5,715 nucleotides of DNA from Coriobacteriales bacterium (GCA_031268525.1 JAIRXA010000108.1:1-5715), one strand, 5' to 3'; counted from the first letter of the stretch, positions 1-5,533 are shown. Translations and numbers: made by a program. The notes: generated by a model not told the origin, from the sequence alone.

Positions 1-934
1 GTCCTTCTGCGCGCACAACGGCAGGGGTGCGCTGACCAGCTTGTTTGGTCTGGCTGGATCGCTCTCGCTGCGCAGGGGATGCTGCTTGCTGGGACGGCTC
101 TTGCTGCGCAGAAGATACTGGCTGGCTAAACAGTGTGTGTAGGGATGACTCGCGCAAGCCTCTCCGACTGCGTTCATCGGCAGATAGCTTGTCGAAGGCT
201 TCGGCTGAGAGTTCGTCCTTGAGGTGGCCATCCTCAAAGTAGAGGTAACGGTTGGCGAGACCCTTGAGATAATGAAGGCGATGTTCTGCTATGACAATGG
301 TCTTGCCTTGTTGTTTGAGGCGCAGAAATGCCTTGCGCATCTGGGCAATCGAGCTCAGGTCAAGATTGGACGAAGGCTCATCAAGGAGGTATATCTGCGG
401 GTGCATCGCGTAGACACTGCCGCAGGCAATCCTCTGCTTCTCTCCGCCCGAAAGCTCAAAGATGCTGCGCCCGAGCAGGTCTTCCAGAGAAAATACCTCA
501 GCGGCCGCTTGTGTGCGTGCGACTATTTCCTCACGTTTGAGTGCCAGATTCTCGCAGCCGAAGGCCAGTTCGCTCGTCGTATCAACATTAAAGAACTGAC
601 TGCGTGGATTTTGGAAAACCGAGCCGACGAGTCGTGCTCTCTGTGCAAGGCCCATACTGGTTACGTCGGTGCCATCAATCTCAATCGTTCCCGAAAGATC
701 ACCCGCATAGAACTGCGGCGCCAAGCCGTTTATCAGTCTGGTTACGGTTGTTTTGCCACAGCCACTCCGGCCGCAAAGCACCACGCATTCGCCCGGATAG
801 ACAGAGAAGTTTGTCGCCCGTATGCCGGATGTGGCAGCCTCAGGAGTCGAGCCGCCAGAAGGAGCAGTGTCATCGTCTTGCAGGCGATAGTTAAACGAAA
901 CGTCTCTGAAGTTGATGACCGGAGCGCTGCCCAT
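1..934 (-). CDS. ecfA: ECF transporter ATPase (EcfA-type ABC ATP-binding protein), C-terminal part outside window
   Basis: Cytoplasmic ABC ATPase that would power the importer made with the two genes upstream. The 311 visible residues contain a complete nucleotide-binding domain: Walker A GRSGCGKTT (about 55-63), Q-loop FQNPRSQFF (Gln108), signature LSGGEKQR (161-168), Walker B IYLLDEP with Glu186, and H-loop AEHRLHY with His218. The start is ATG at 934, with AGGTGG a few bases upstream; it lies 11 bases after the ecfT stop, which implies translational coupling. After about residue 265 the sequence becomes a Gln/Ser/Ala-rich linker (a 12-residue imperfect repeat) that is still open at the window edge. 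A single EcfA would normally end near here. I therefore infer that this is the first half of a two-domain (fused A-A') ATPase, as is common in ECF systems encoded by one S, one T and one A gene. The ATPase role is very secure; the fusion is a guess. Confidence 0.93.
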   Translation of the reverse strand, partial: MGSAPVINFRDVSFNYRLQDDDTAPSGGSTPEAATSGIRATNFSVYPGECVVLCGRSGCGKTTVTRLINGLAPQFYAGDLSGTIEIDGTDVTSMGLAQRARLVGSVFQNPRSQFFNVDTTSELAFGCENLALKREEIVARTQAAAEVFSLEDLLGRSIFELSGGEKQRIACGSVYAMHPQIYLLDEPSSNLDLSSIAQMRKAFLRLKQQGKTIVIAEHRLHYLKGLANRYLYFEDGHLKDELSAEAFDKLSADERSRRGLRESSLHTLFSQPVSSAQQEPSQQAASPAQRERSSQTKQAGQRTPAVVRAEG

Positions 935-945
935 CTCCCGCCACC

Positions 946-1662
946 TTAGCCCATGAGGGAGAGGACGATGAACAACACACACAGCGCGAGAATGAAATAG
1001 TCGGCAGCGGAGAGGCGCACTTCTGCCAGAGTGCTCCGTTCGGCCTCGCTGTCGAGCCCTCGGCAAAGTGAGGCGGCAGCAAGTTCGTTGGCGATGGTTG
1101 CCGTTGACATCAGGAGAGGAACCAGCGCGTACTCAAGGGTCTGGAGAGGCGAGCGCAGCACGCTGACCGCAGAGACTTCAATACCTCTGAAGCGCATGGC
1201 GGTCTGTATGCAGGCCCATTCCTCCTTGAGGGTAGGTATGAAGCGAAAGACCACCGAGAGAGGGATAACCAGCTTTGACGGAACGTGCATCCTTTGCAGG
1301 GCAGCAATGAATTGACTCACCGTCGTACTGTGCATCATGAGGTTGCCGCAGAGGTACAGAGGCATGAACAGGCGTGCGCATCGTATGATCGCCATAAGGA
1401 CGGCGGCCACTACGCCGCCGAGGAGCGGCGTGACATACCAGTCAAAAAAGACCAGCGTCGCAAAGACCAGCACAACACCTGCGGCAAAGGCAAAGCGCTT
1501 TTCATTGACAAACAGCAGCACGATCACACCGATGACGGTGCTCTCAAGCGGTAGGTCAACAAATCTGAAGAGGGCAAAGCAGGCTGCAAACGTCAAGGCC
1601 AGCTTGGTGCGTGGGTCAAGCGGCAGGAAGGCCCTTGATGCCTGCGTGGCAAGCAGTTCCAT
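946..1662 (-). CDS. ecfT: ECF transporter transmembrane component EcfT
   Basis: Integral membrane protein that links the S component to the ATPases in an energy-coupling-factor importer. It has 238 residues, usual for EcfT. An N-terminal LDPRTKLAL (about 15-23), typical of the family, is followed by hydrophobic segments at about 21-35, 42-53, 58-73, 78-93 and 97-110. A cytoplasmic region then carries the two short Arg-containing coupling motifs, AMRFRGIE (155-162) and SLCRGLD (198-204), which in this family insert into grooves of the two ATPases. A last membrane helix lies at about 219-237. I chose ATG at 1662 because it overlaps the S-component stop as TGATG; an in-frame TTG at 1665 would add one residue. 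The gene sits second in the S-T-A operon. Only a weak AGAAGG lies upstream, so translation is probably coupled to the preceding gene. Confidence 0.92.
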   Translation of the reverse strand: MELLATQASRAFLPLDPRTKLALTFAACFALFRFVDLPLESTVIGVIVLLFVNEKRFAFAAGVVLVFATLVFFDWYVTPLLGGVVAAVLMAIIRCARLFMPLYLCGNLMMHSTTVSQFIAALQRMHVPSKLVIPLSVVFRFIPTLKEEWACIQTAMRFRGIEVSAVSVLRSPLQTLEYALVPLLMSTATIANELAAASLCRGLDSEAERSTLAEVRLSAADYFILALCVLFIVLSLMG

Positions 1663-2270
1663 CAAACGACGCCGGCCTTCTCAAAGTGCTTCTTCAAGAG
1701 TCCCTGCCCGAGGAAGGCGCCGATAATGCCCCCCACCAGCGCAAGCGCTATGAACACGAAGATGATCCATGGTGGGGTGAGCGCGTCAATGGTCGTAACA
1801 TAGTCCGCCCCGTAATACTTCATACAGTTCGCCAGCCACGCTGGTCTGGCGAGGACGATGATCCAAAACGGCCCCATATTGGTGAGGGCGAAGACGGTAT
1901 AACTCATCTTGTAAAAGGTTTTGGAACGATAGCGCCCCGCCCGCGCAAGCAGCTCAGCAACAAGGCCTACAGGTACCGCCCATGCCAATCCCTGCCAAGC
2001 CCCCGTCATAGACTCAACGAGACCCACCAAAACTGCAAGGATGAGCAGAGCGCCGGGCTTGTTGAGCTTGGTGCAGTACACCGAGAAGATCGGCCCGAGG
2101 ATGATGCCCAGGAACAGGGGACACATCAGGTAGAGGATGGGGATAACGCCCGAGCCCATCACAACGCCGAGCAAAACGACAAGATAAACTGCCGCAAATG
2201 CACCGGCGATGATGAGGTCACGGGTCGTGAGCTTCCTCTTGTTGCTGCTGACCTTCTCCGATGTTGCCAT
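1662..2270 (-). CDS. ECF transporter S component, MptD/Trep_Strep family
   Basis: Substrate-binding membrane protein of an ECF importer; 202 residues, typical for S components. A basic N-terminus (KRKLTTRDLIIAGAF, 11-25) leads into about six hydrophobic segments: roughly 18-38, 42-66, 73-85, 91-108, 125-141 and 167-188. The alternation of helices, the KLTTRDLI start and a short basic C-terminal tail (KKHFEK) match my recollection of the family annotated as MptD or Trep_Strep putative ECF S component; this was not confirmed by a search. The start ATG at 2270 has a strong Shine-Dalgarno (GGAGGGAG) in front. It is first in the operon and followed by ecfT and ecfA, so the module is probably self-contained rather than sharing a general ECF energizer. 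The substrate is unknown for most of this family. The operator-like palindrome upstream hints at metal control, which is inference only. Confidence 0.85.
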   Translation of the reverse strand: MATSEKVSSNKRKLTTRDLIIAGAFAAVYLVVLLGVVMGSGVIPILYLMCPLFLGIILGPIFSVYCTKLNKPGALLILAVLVGLVESMTGAWQGLAWAVPVGLVAELLARAGRYRSKTFYKMSYTVFALTNMGPFWIIVLARPAWLANCMKYYGADYVTTIDALTPPWIIFVFIALALVGGIIGAFLGQGLLKKHFEKAGVV

Positions 2271-2276
2271 AGTTCG

Positions 2277-2284
2277 CTCCCTCC
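2277..2284 (-). promoter_or_regulatory. Ribosome binding site of the S-component gene
   Basis: On the minus strand the sequence reads GGAGGGAG and ends six bases before ATG at 2270. It is the strongest Shine-Dalgarno in the operon and fixes the start of the first gene. Confidence 0.8.
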
Positions 2285-2300
2285 AGCCAAAAGCTACCCG

Positions 2301-2329
2301 TATAAAGTTAGATTCATCTAACTAAATGA
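2301..2329 (-). promoter_or_regulatory. Putative promoter of the ECF operon
   Basis: On the minus strand TTTATA (2306-2301) is a fair -10 box about 30 bases before the S-component start. The position 17 bases further upstream, TCATTT (2329-2324), is a poor -35. The spacer is filled by the inverted repeat at 2306-2323, the layout expected if a bound repressor blocks polymerase. The weak -35 lowers confidence. Confidence 0.4.
2306..2323. promoter_or_regulatory. Operator-like inverted repeat, DtxR/MntR-family-like
   Basis: AGTTAGATTCATCTAACT is two perfect 8-base arms around a 2-base centre. Its TTAG...CTAA core and overall length resemble sites bound by DtxR-family metal-dependent regulators (IdeR consensus TTAGGTTAGGCTAACCTAA). 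It overlaps the likely spacer and -10 of the ECF operon promoter and would fit a metal-responsive repressor. The palindrome is seen directly; the regulator family is inferred from resemblance. Confidence 0.55.
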
Positions 2330-2431
2330 GAGCATACTGATCCCGGGGGTCGCTGTCAATGGCGTGGCGGCACAGATGGCAGGAGAAGATTCCTCAGATT
2401 TTCATGTGGGCAGGATAATCATGCATTCGTC

Positions 2432-2511
2432 TGTAGGGGCGGGCTCTGACCGCCCGCGTGAGCACGAAAATCCCTCTCTACCTACGCGGGCGGACGAAGT
2501 CCGCCCCTACA
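2432..2511. repeat. Pair of facing GC-rich palindromic repeats
   Basis: Unit 1 (2432-2458) begins TGTAGGGGCGG and ends CCGCCCGCG. Unit 2 (2485-2511) is its reverse complement with 23 of 27 bases identical; all four differences fall in the central seven bases. Each unit is itself an imperfect palindrome (GGGGCGG / CCGCCC). Together they could form one long cruciform or two small hairpins. Repeats of this style are scattered between genes in many gut Firmicutes. There is no transposase, and no long T tract to make either one a convincing terminator. Confidence 0.75.
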
Positions 2512-2582
2512 CCTCGCGGAACCCACGGGATCGTCATGCCCCCACGCCTTGCGGAACCCGCAAATTTGTCCGCACCTACACC
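2499..2582 (+). repeat. Decayed direct repeats next to the palindromic units
   Basis: GTCCGCCCCTACACC (2499-2513) recurs as GTCCGCACCTACACC (2568-2582). CCTCGCGGAACCC (2512-2524) recurs as CCTTGCGGAACCC (2547-2559). Each pair differs by one base. They look like worn or rearranged copies of the flank of the palindromic repeat, so the repeat family appears to have accumulated here more than once. Confidence 0.6.
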
Positions 2583-2657
2583 ATCTTGGTGCCGGTAGAG
2601 TCCTCTCTGGCCATTTCAGCAAGGAAAAAGAAAAAGGCGCAGAACTGTAGTTTCAGA

Positions 2658-2686
2658 TTGCGGTGAACGGGTGTTTGCGATATAAC
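2658..2686 (+). promoter_or_regulatory. Possible promoter of the rhuM-like gene
   Basis: TTGCGG (2658-2663) and TATAAC (2681-2686) are separated by 17 bases. A start about seven bases later would leave a leader of only about ten bases before ATG 2702, unusually short but still including the AGGA. It is the best promoter match in front of the gene, though it could be chance. Confidence 0.35.
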
Positions 2687-2690
2687 CGTC

Positions 2691-2701
2691 AGGAAGAAAG
2701 G
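2691..2701 (+). promoter_or_regulatory. Ribosome binding site that decides the rhuM start
   Basis: AGGAAGAAAGG directly precedes ATG 2702, with AGGA seven bases away. It favours this ATG over the in-frame GTG at 2663, which has no comparable site. Confidence 0.65.
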
Positions 2702-3715
2702 ATGGGCGACATGAAGAAAGACCCGGCAGGAATACGTGATGACCGGATTATCATCTTCAAGACAGAAGATGAGAGAATATCCGTTGACGTTCGTTTTGAC
2801 GAGGAAACTGTCTGGCTGACGCTTGACCAGATGGCGGCTTTGTTCGAGCGCGACAAATCCACGGTATCACGCCACATAAAAAACGTGTTTGACGAGGGGG
2901 AGCTTGTGCGAACGGCAGTTGTTGCAAATTTTGCAACAACTGCCTCAGACAACAAGACGTATCAAGTCGACCACTATAACCTCGATGTTATCATCTCGGT
3001 TGGCTACCGTGTGAAATCCATGCGCGGCACACAATTCCGACAATGGGCGACGAAGCGGTTGAACGAGTACATCCGCAAGGGCTTTGCGCTGGATGACGAA
3101 CGTCTAAAAAACGGCAGCGGACGATACTTCCGTGAGCTGCTGCAACGCATACGCGACATCCGCAGCAGCGAGCGTAACCTCTACCAGCAGGTCACAGACA
3201 TCTACGCGACTGCTATTGACTATGACCCGAGGGCTGACATGACGCGGGAGTTCTTCGCCACGGTCCAAAACAAGATGCACTATGCCGCGCACAGGCACAC
3301 CGCCGCAGAAATCATCTTCGAGCGCGTTGACAATGAAAAGCCCATGCTTGGCATGACGAACTTCCGGGGCGACTACATCACAAGGGACGACATCGGGGTT
3401 GCCAAGAACTATCTCACCGAAAAGGAGCTGCAGATACTGAACCTGCTCGTATCGCAGTTCCTTGACTTCGCGGAGTTGCAGGCGATTGAGGAAAACGCCA
3501 TGACGATGAGAGACTGGATAGCAGAGCTTGACCGCCAGTTGCTCGGAAACAGGCGGGAGCTGCTCGACCGTAAAGGACGCATATCGCATAAACAGGCAAT
3601 TGAGAAGGCTGAGCAGGAATACGAGGTTTTCCGTGAGCGGGAAATGAGGCAGTTGGAAAGCGACTTCGACTGCGCGGTCAGGCAGTTGGCAGAAACCGTC
3701 GATATGGACGAATAG
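2702..3715 (+). CDS. rhuM: RhuM family protein (virulence RhuM, COG3943-type)
   Basis: The product has 337 residues, full length for this family. The N-terminal half carries the conserved features of RhuM: VRFDEETVWLTLDQMAALF, a helix-turn-helix-like stretch (about 38-62, ERDKSTVSRHI), VVANFATTAS (73-82), YQVDHYNLDVIISVGYRV (87-104) and GTQFRQWAT (109-117). The C-terminal half (about 140-337) is helical and charged, with LTEKELQILNLLVSQFLDFAE near residue 240 and a likely coiled coil at the end. The family was named for a gene on Salmonella pathogenicity island 3; its biochemical role is not established. The HTH-like segment suggests DNA binding, and homologues often sit in accessory or mobile regions, as here. 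No partner gene lies on the same strand; the gene stands alone with its own terminator. The symbol refers to the family. An in-frame GTG at 2663 is an alternative start. Confidence 0.88.
   Translation: MGDMKKDPAGIRDDRIIIFKTEDERISVDVRFDEETVWLTLDQMAALFERDKSTVSRHIKNVFDEGELVRTAVVANFATTASDNKTYQVDHYNLDVIISVGYRVKSMRGTQFRQWATKRLNEYIRKGFALDDERLKNGSGRYFRELLQRIRDIRSSERNLYQQVTDIYATAIDYDPRADMTREFFATVQNKMHYAAHRHTAAEIIFERVDNEKPMLGMTNFRGDYITRDDIGVAKNYLTEKELQILNLLVSQFLDFAELQAIEENAMTMRDWIAELDRQLLGNRRELLDRKGRISHKQAIEKAEQEYEVFREREMRQLESDFDCAVRQLAETVDMDE
2914..2944. repeat. Perfect 31 bp palindrome inside rhuM
   Basis: GGCAGTTGTTGCAAA (2914-2928) and TTTGCAACAACTGCC (2930-2944) are exact reverse complements around a single T. 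The site encodes residues 71-81, just after the HTH-like segment. As RNA it would give a strong stem with a small AT-rich loop; as DNA it could be a protein-binding site. It is the longest perfect palindrome I see in the window. Confidence 0.9.
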
Positions 3716-3780
3716 GATTATGCCGCTGACGGTACGGTGAGGAAAATCTAAGCCACCGAAAACAGCGCAACAAAAAACAG

Positions 3781-3825
3781 GGCACGGCGACCAGCCCAGA
3801 GGAACTGGTCACCGCGCCTTTTGTT
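3781..3825 (+). terminator. Rho-independent terminator after rhuM, probably bidirectional
   Basis: GGCACGGCGACCAG (3781-3794) pairs with CTGGTCACCGCGCC (3805-3818), giving 12 of 14 pairs around a 10-base loop, followed by TTTTGTT. On the other strand the same stem is followed by CTGTTTTTTG (from the A run at 3772-3777), so it could stop transcription from both sides. It begins 65 bases after the rhuM stop. Confidence 0.8.
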
Positions 3826-4050
3826 ACGACTGCCCTTACGGTGCCCTGCCGCCCGCAGAAATGCGTCTCCACGCAATGCCGTACGAGAAGATGCCGCTGC
3901 ACGCCCAAACGCCGCCCACAGACGATAAATTCCCCAAAAACGGGCACTTTTTCATACGCTTCTGCGTTGGCTCATAAAAAGCGGCAGTCGAGAAGCACGG
4001 CACTGAAGGACTGCTTGCACTCGCGGCAAAGGCTGTTGTAGCATCGCCTC
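3826..4050. other. Decayed region with coding-like fragments, no intact gene
   Basis: One plus-strand frame stays open from about 3753 to 4157 except for a TAA at 3975-3977. Its second part reads GLLALAAKAVVASPL then VLTDDDEKVPFAPRPLEQ. The opposite strand is also open (ending at 3972) and includes KRRCYNSLCRECKQSF. I recognise neither. Lack of a clear start or binding site, and the join to a relaxase tail in another frame, suggest gene debris from a mobile element. Confidence 0.4.
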
Positions 4051-4293
4051 TTGTTCTCACCGATGACGATGAAAAGGTCCCATTCGCGCCTCGTCCGCTT
4101 GAACAGTTTGGGTATCAGCACTCTCAAAGCCGAGCACGCGAAGCTTACGGAGAATAAGAATGCGCTCAACGCTGAGTATGCTAAATTGAAAAGACAGGCG
4201 CGGGAGATTGGTGTTATCGAGTCTAACGTGGACAGCATTTTGGAACCAACCAAGAGCGAAACGCGAAGTAAAGAACGCGACATAACCCTATAA
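4051..4293 (+). pseudogene. C-terminal remnant of a mobilization relaxase
   Basis: The frame ending at 4293 encodes a charged, coiled-coil tail: TLKAEHAKLTENKNALNAEY, then KLKRQAREIGVIESNVDSIL. This pattern, a heptad-rich region followed by a NVDSIL motif and a short polar end, is what I know from the C-terminus of relaxase/mobilization nucleases of integrative and mobilizable elements in Clostridia and related gut anaerobes. The catalytic N-terminal domain (HUH/MobA-type, normally several hundred residues) is absent, and a stop at 4039-4041 closes the frame upstream. Similarity seems to begin near 4110; the residues before that (from a TTG at 4051) look unrelated. I read it as the last scrap of a deleted mobilizable element. 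A free-standing small coiled-coil protein is possible but there is no ribosome binding site to support it. The assignment is from memory of the family, not a search. Confidence 0.55.
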
Positions 4294-4355
4294 TTTGAGC
4301 GCAAACCAATCGTGTCTGCGCAATTACGAAAATAGGGCCGCAAATGCAAGCATAG

Positions 4356-4364
4356 AATTTTTTT
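4356..4364. repeat. Left flanking direct repeat of the insertion sequence (target duplication)
   Basis: AATTTTTTT directly abuts the left terminal repeat and is repeated at the right end (5525-5533). IS1595-family elements usually duplicate about 8 bp of AT-rich target. Homopolymer slippage makes the exact edge uncertain. Confidence 0.5.
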
Positions 4365-4389
4365 CTGTAAGTAGGGAAGCGTGCGGATA
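4365..4389 (+). repeat. Left terminal inverted repeat of the IS
   Basis: CTGTAAGTAGGGAAGCGT followed by GCGGATA. It matches the reverse complement of the right end in 23 of 25 bases; the two differences are adjacent (positions 19-20 of the repeat). Confidence 0.9.
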
Positions 4390-4392
4390 GAG

Positions 4393-4419
4393 TTGTTGGT
4401 TCGCACCGAGTGATATGAT
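4393..4419 (+). promoter_or_regulatory. Transposase promoter, extended -10 type
   Basis: TGATATGAT (4411-4419) is an extended -10 (TGn plus TATGAT, one mismatch to TATAAT). A weak -35, TTGTTG, lies at 4393-4398 with a short 15-base spacer, tolerable with an extended -10. Transcription would start near 4426, exactly at the first arm of the leader inverted repeat. Confidence 0.5.
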
Positions 4420-4421
4420 TG

Positions 4422-4502
4422 GCAGAGTCAAACATAGATGCGCCCAGGTGCCCGCCTAATCCTATGTTTGACTGCATTCCAGATTGGGTGGGTACCTGGG
4501 CG
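4422..4502 (+). promoter_or_regulatory. Two interlocking inverted repeats in the transposase leader (pseudoknot or alternative hairpins)
   Basis: Arm A, AGTCAAACATAG (4426-4437), is perfectly complementary to A' CTATGTTTGACT (4462-4473); a further GC pair is possible at DNA level. Arm B, CGCCCAGGTGCCCGCC (4441-4456), lies in the A-A' loop and pairs over all 16 bases with B' GGTGGGTACCTGGGCG (4487-4502) if two G-U pairs are allowed. The order A-B-A'-B' is that of an H-type pseudoknot or of two mutually exclusive hairpins. It ends 19 bases before the likely transposase start, so it could control translation or block read-through from outside promoters. Confidence 0.6.
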
Positions 4503-4521
4503 GATTGGAACGGAATCCGCC

Positions 4522-5486
4522 ATGTCGCCACGCCATGCCCAATTCACGGGCCTTGTGGCATCGCTTGATGCCACGGCATTCGAAAGGCTCCAAGCTGCAG
4601 TTAATGAACGCAGATGCCGAGAACGAATCGGTATAGGCACTCTGGATGAAGCTGCCGCTCAGTACCGCCCCAACCCGAGTTGCCCGTCATGCGGGAGCAA
4701 CCCTTTCAAAGATGGCAGAACTCCTGCTGGGCGACAGCGTTTTGTGTGTTCAGGCTGTAATCTGCGCTTTAGCGCCTTGAGCGGCACCGTTCTTGAATTC
4801 TGCAAGAAAGACCTCGCGACCTGGGCGAGCTTCATAACCATGATGTGCTACAACGCGCCGCTTGACCTGACTGCCGAGATTTGCGACATCGCCCACAGCA
4901 CGGCGTTTGAATGGCGGCATAGGGTGTTTAATACCGTCGATGACTATCAAGACAGACTTAAGTTGCGAGACAAAATCTGGATCGATGAAACTTATGTGCC
5001 TGACTCGTCTTCGCTCAGAGGCCAGACTGGAAACCGAAGCGGGGCCTTTCAAAAGAGCAGGTCTGCATAGTGCTGGCGATAGATGTTCACAAAAACGCCG
5101 TCGCCATCACCTGCGGCAACGGCAAGCCATCATCAAAGAGGATCAAAGGGGCACTGCTGGCACACATAAGCGAGGGATCGCTCATCATCCATGACAAGGA
5201 AAAAGCGCATAACTCGCTGGTTGTGGCAGCCAAGTGCTCCGACGAGGCATACAAGGCGGACACAAAAGACCCGGTCTACCTTGAGAAAATGGCGATGATC
5301 AATAACCTCTGTTCGTGGGTAAAGCGGTTTCTTTGGCGATACCCAGGCATGAAAGCAAAGAACTTGCAGTCCTACCTGAACTGGTTTGCCTATCTATACA
5401 GAGTCAAGCGCGATAAGGAGAAGTGGCCGAAAACGGAAAGGGTCATACGCCATTTGCTCATGACTGATTCCTGTTTCCGCAGTTGA
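4522..5486 (+). pseudogene. IS1595-family transposase, interrupted by one frameshift
   Basis: About 321 residues once rejoined, normal for the family. The N-terminal zinc ribbon is CPSCGSNPFKDG...FVCSGCNLRFS (about 4681-4770). The catalytic core follows: first Asp in IWIDETYV (about 4975-4998), second Asp in IIHDKEKAHNSLV (about 5183-5221), then the Asn region INNLCSWVKRFL and NLQSYLNWFAYLYRVKRD near the C-terminus, consistent with the DDE/N pattern of this family. The first frame ends at a TAG at 5068-5070. The rest, beginning KPKRGLSKEQVCIVLAIDV, is one frame back. A single missing base near 5029-5033 explains the break, since a -1 shift there gives SLRGQTGKPKRGLS. I start at ATG 4522 (weak GGA seven bases before); an in-frame ATG at 4438 lies inside a leader hairpin and lacks a binding site. 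Probably inactive. Confidence 0.82.
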
Positions 5487-5498
5487 ACTGACCAGTCT

Positions 5499-5523
5499 TA
5501 TCCATACGCTTCCCTACTTACAG
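5499..5523 (-). repeat. Right terminal inverted repeat of the IS
   Basis: Reverse complement reads CTGTAAGTAGGGAAGCGT followed by ATGGATA, 23 of 25 identical to the left end. It lies 12 bases after the transposase stop. Confidence 0.9.
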
Positions 5524-5524
5524 A

Positions 5525-5533
5525 AATTTTTTT
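5525..5533. repeat. Right flanking direct repeat of the insertion sequence
   Basis: AATTTTTTT, identical to 4356-4364. One extra A (5524) sits between it and the terminal repeat, so the duplication is either a slipped 8-9 bp copy or a chance A/T tract. Confidence 0.5.

Larger units (their letters stand above)
2324..2657. other. Divergent intergenic region without a gene
   Basis: Between the ECF operon promoter (minus strand) and the rhuM promoter (plus strand) I see only the GC-rich repeats and, near 2622-2637, a purine-rich AAGGAAAAAGAAAAAGG tract. The 100-residue open frame starting at 2364 is low-complexity translation of the repeats and I do not consider it a gene. Confidence 0.6.
4365..5523 (+). 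mobile_element. IS1595-family insertion sequence
   Basis: A 1159-base element bounded by 25 bp terminal inverted repeats and carrying a single transposase of IS1595/ISXO2-like type (zinc ribbon plus DDE/N catalytic core). Size, end structure and AT-rich flanking repeats agree with this family. It is inserted just downstream of the relaxase remnant. The transposase is frameshifted, so the copy is probably immobile unless another copy supplies enzyme; the ends themselves look intact. Confidence 0.88.

Noticed and set aside
224..949. Plus-strand open frame of 241 codons
   Set aside because: It is antisense to the ECF ATPase, whose Walker A, signature and Walker B motifs prove the minus strand is coding.
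1611..2321. Plus-strand open frame of 236 codons
   Set aside because: Antisense to the S component and the start of ecfT; its product is very rich in His, Asp, Glu and Arg, typical of the reverse of membrane-protein genes.
2432..2511. CRISPR array or terminator in the GC-rich repeats
   Set aside because: There are only two full units, in opposite orientation, with no regular spacers and no T tract after either stem.
3104..3589. Minus-strand open frame of 161 codons
   Set aside because: Antisense to the conserved C-terminal half of rhuM, with no binding site or family resemblance.
3972..4406. Minus-strand open frame of 144 codons
   Set aside because: It crosses the relaxase remnant in antisense and runs into the IS left end, so it cannot be one ancestral gene. 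Only its last 40 or so codons look coding, and that is noted as a finding.
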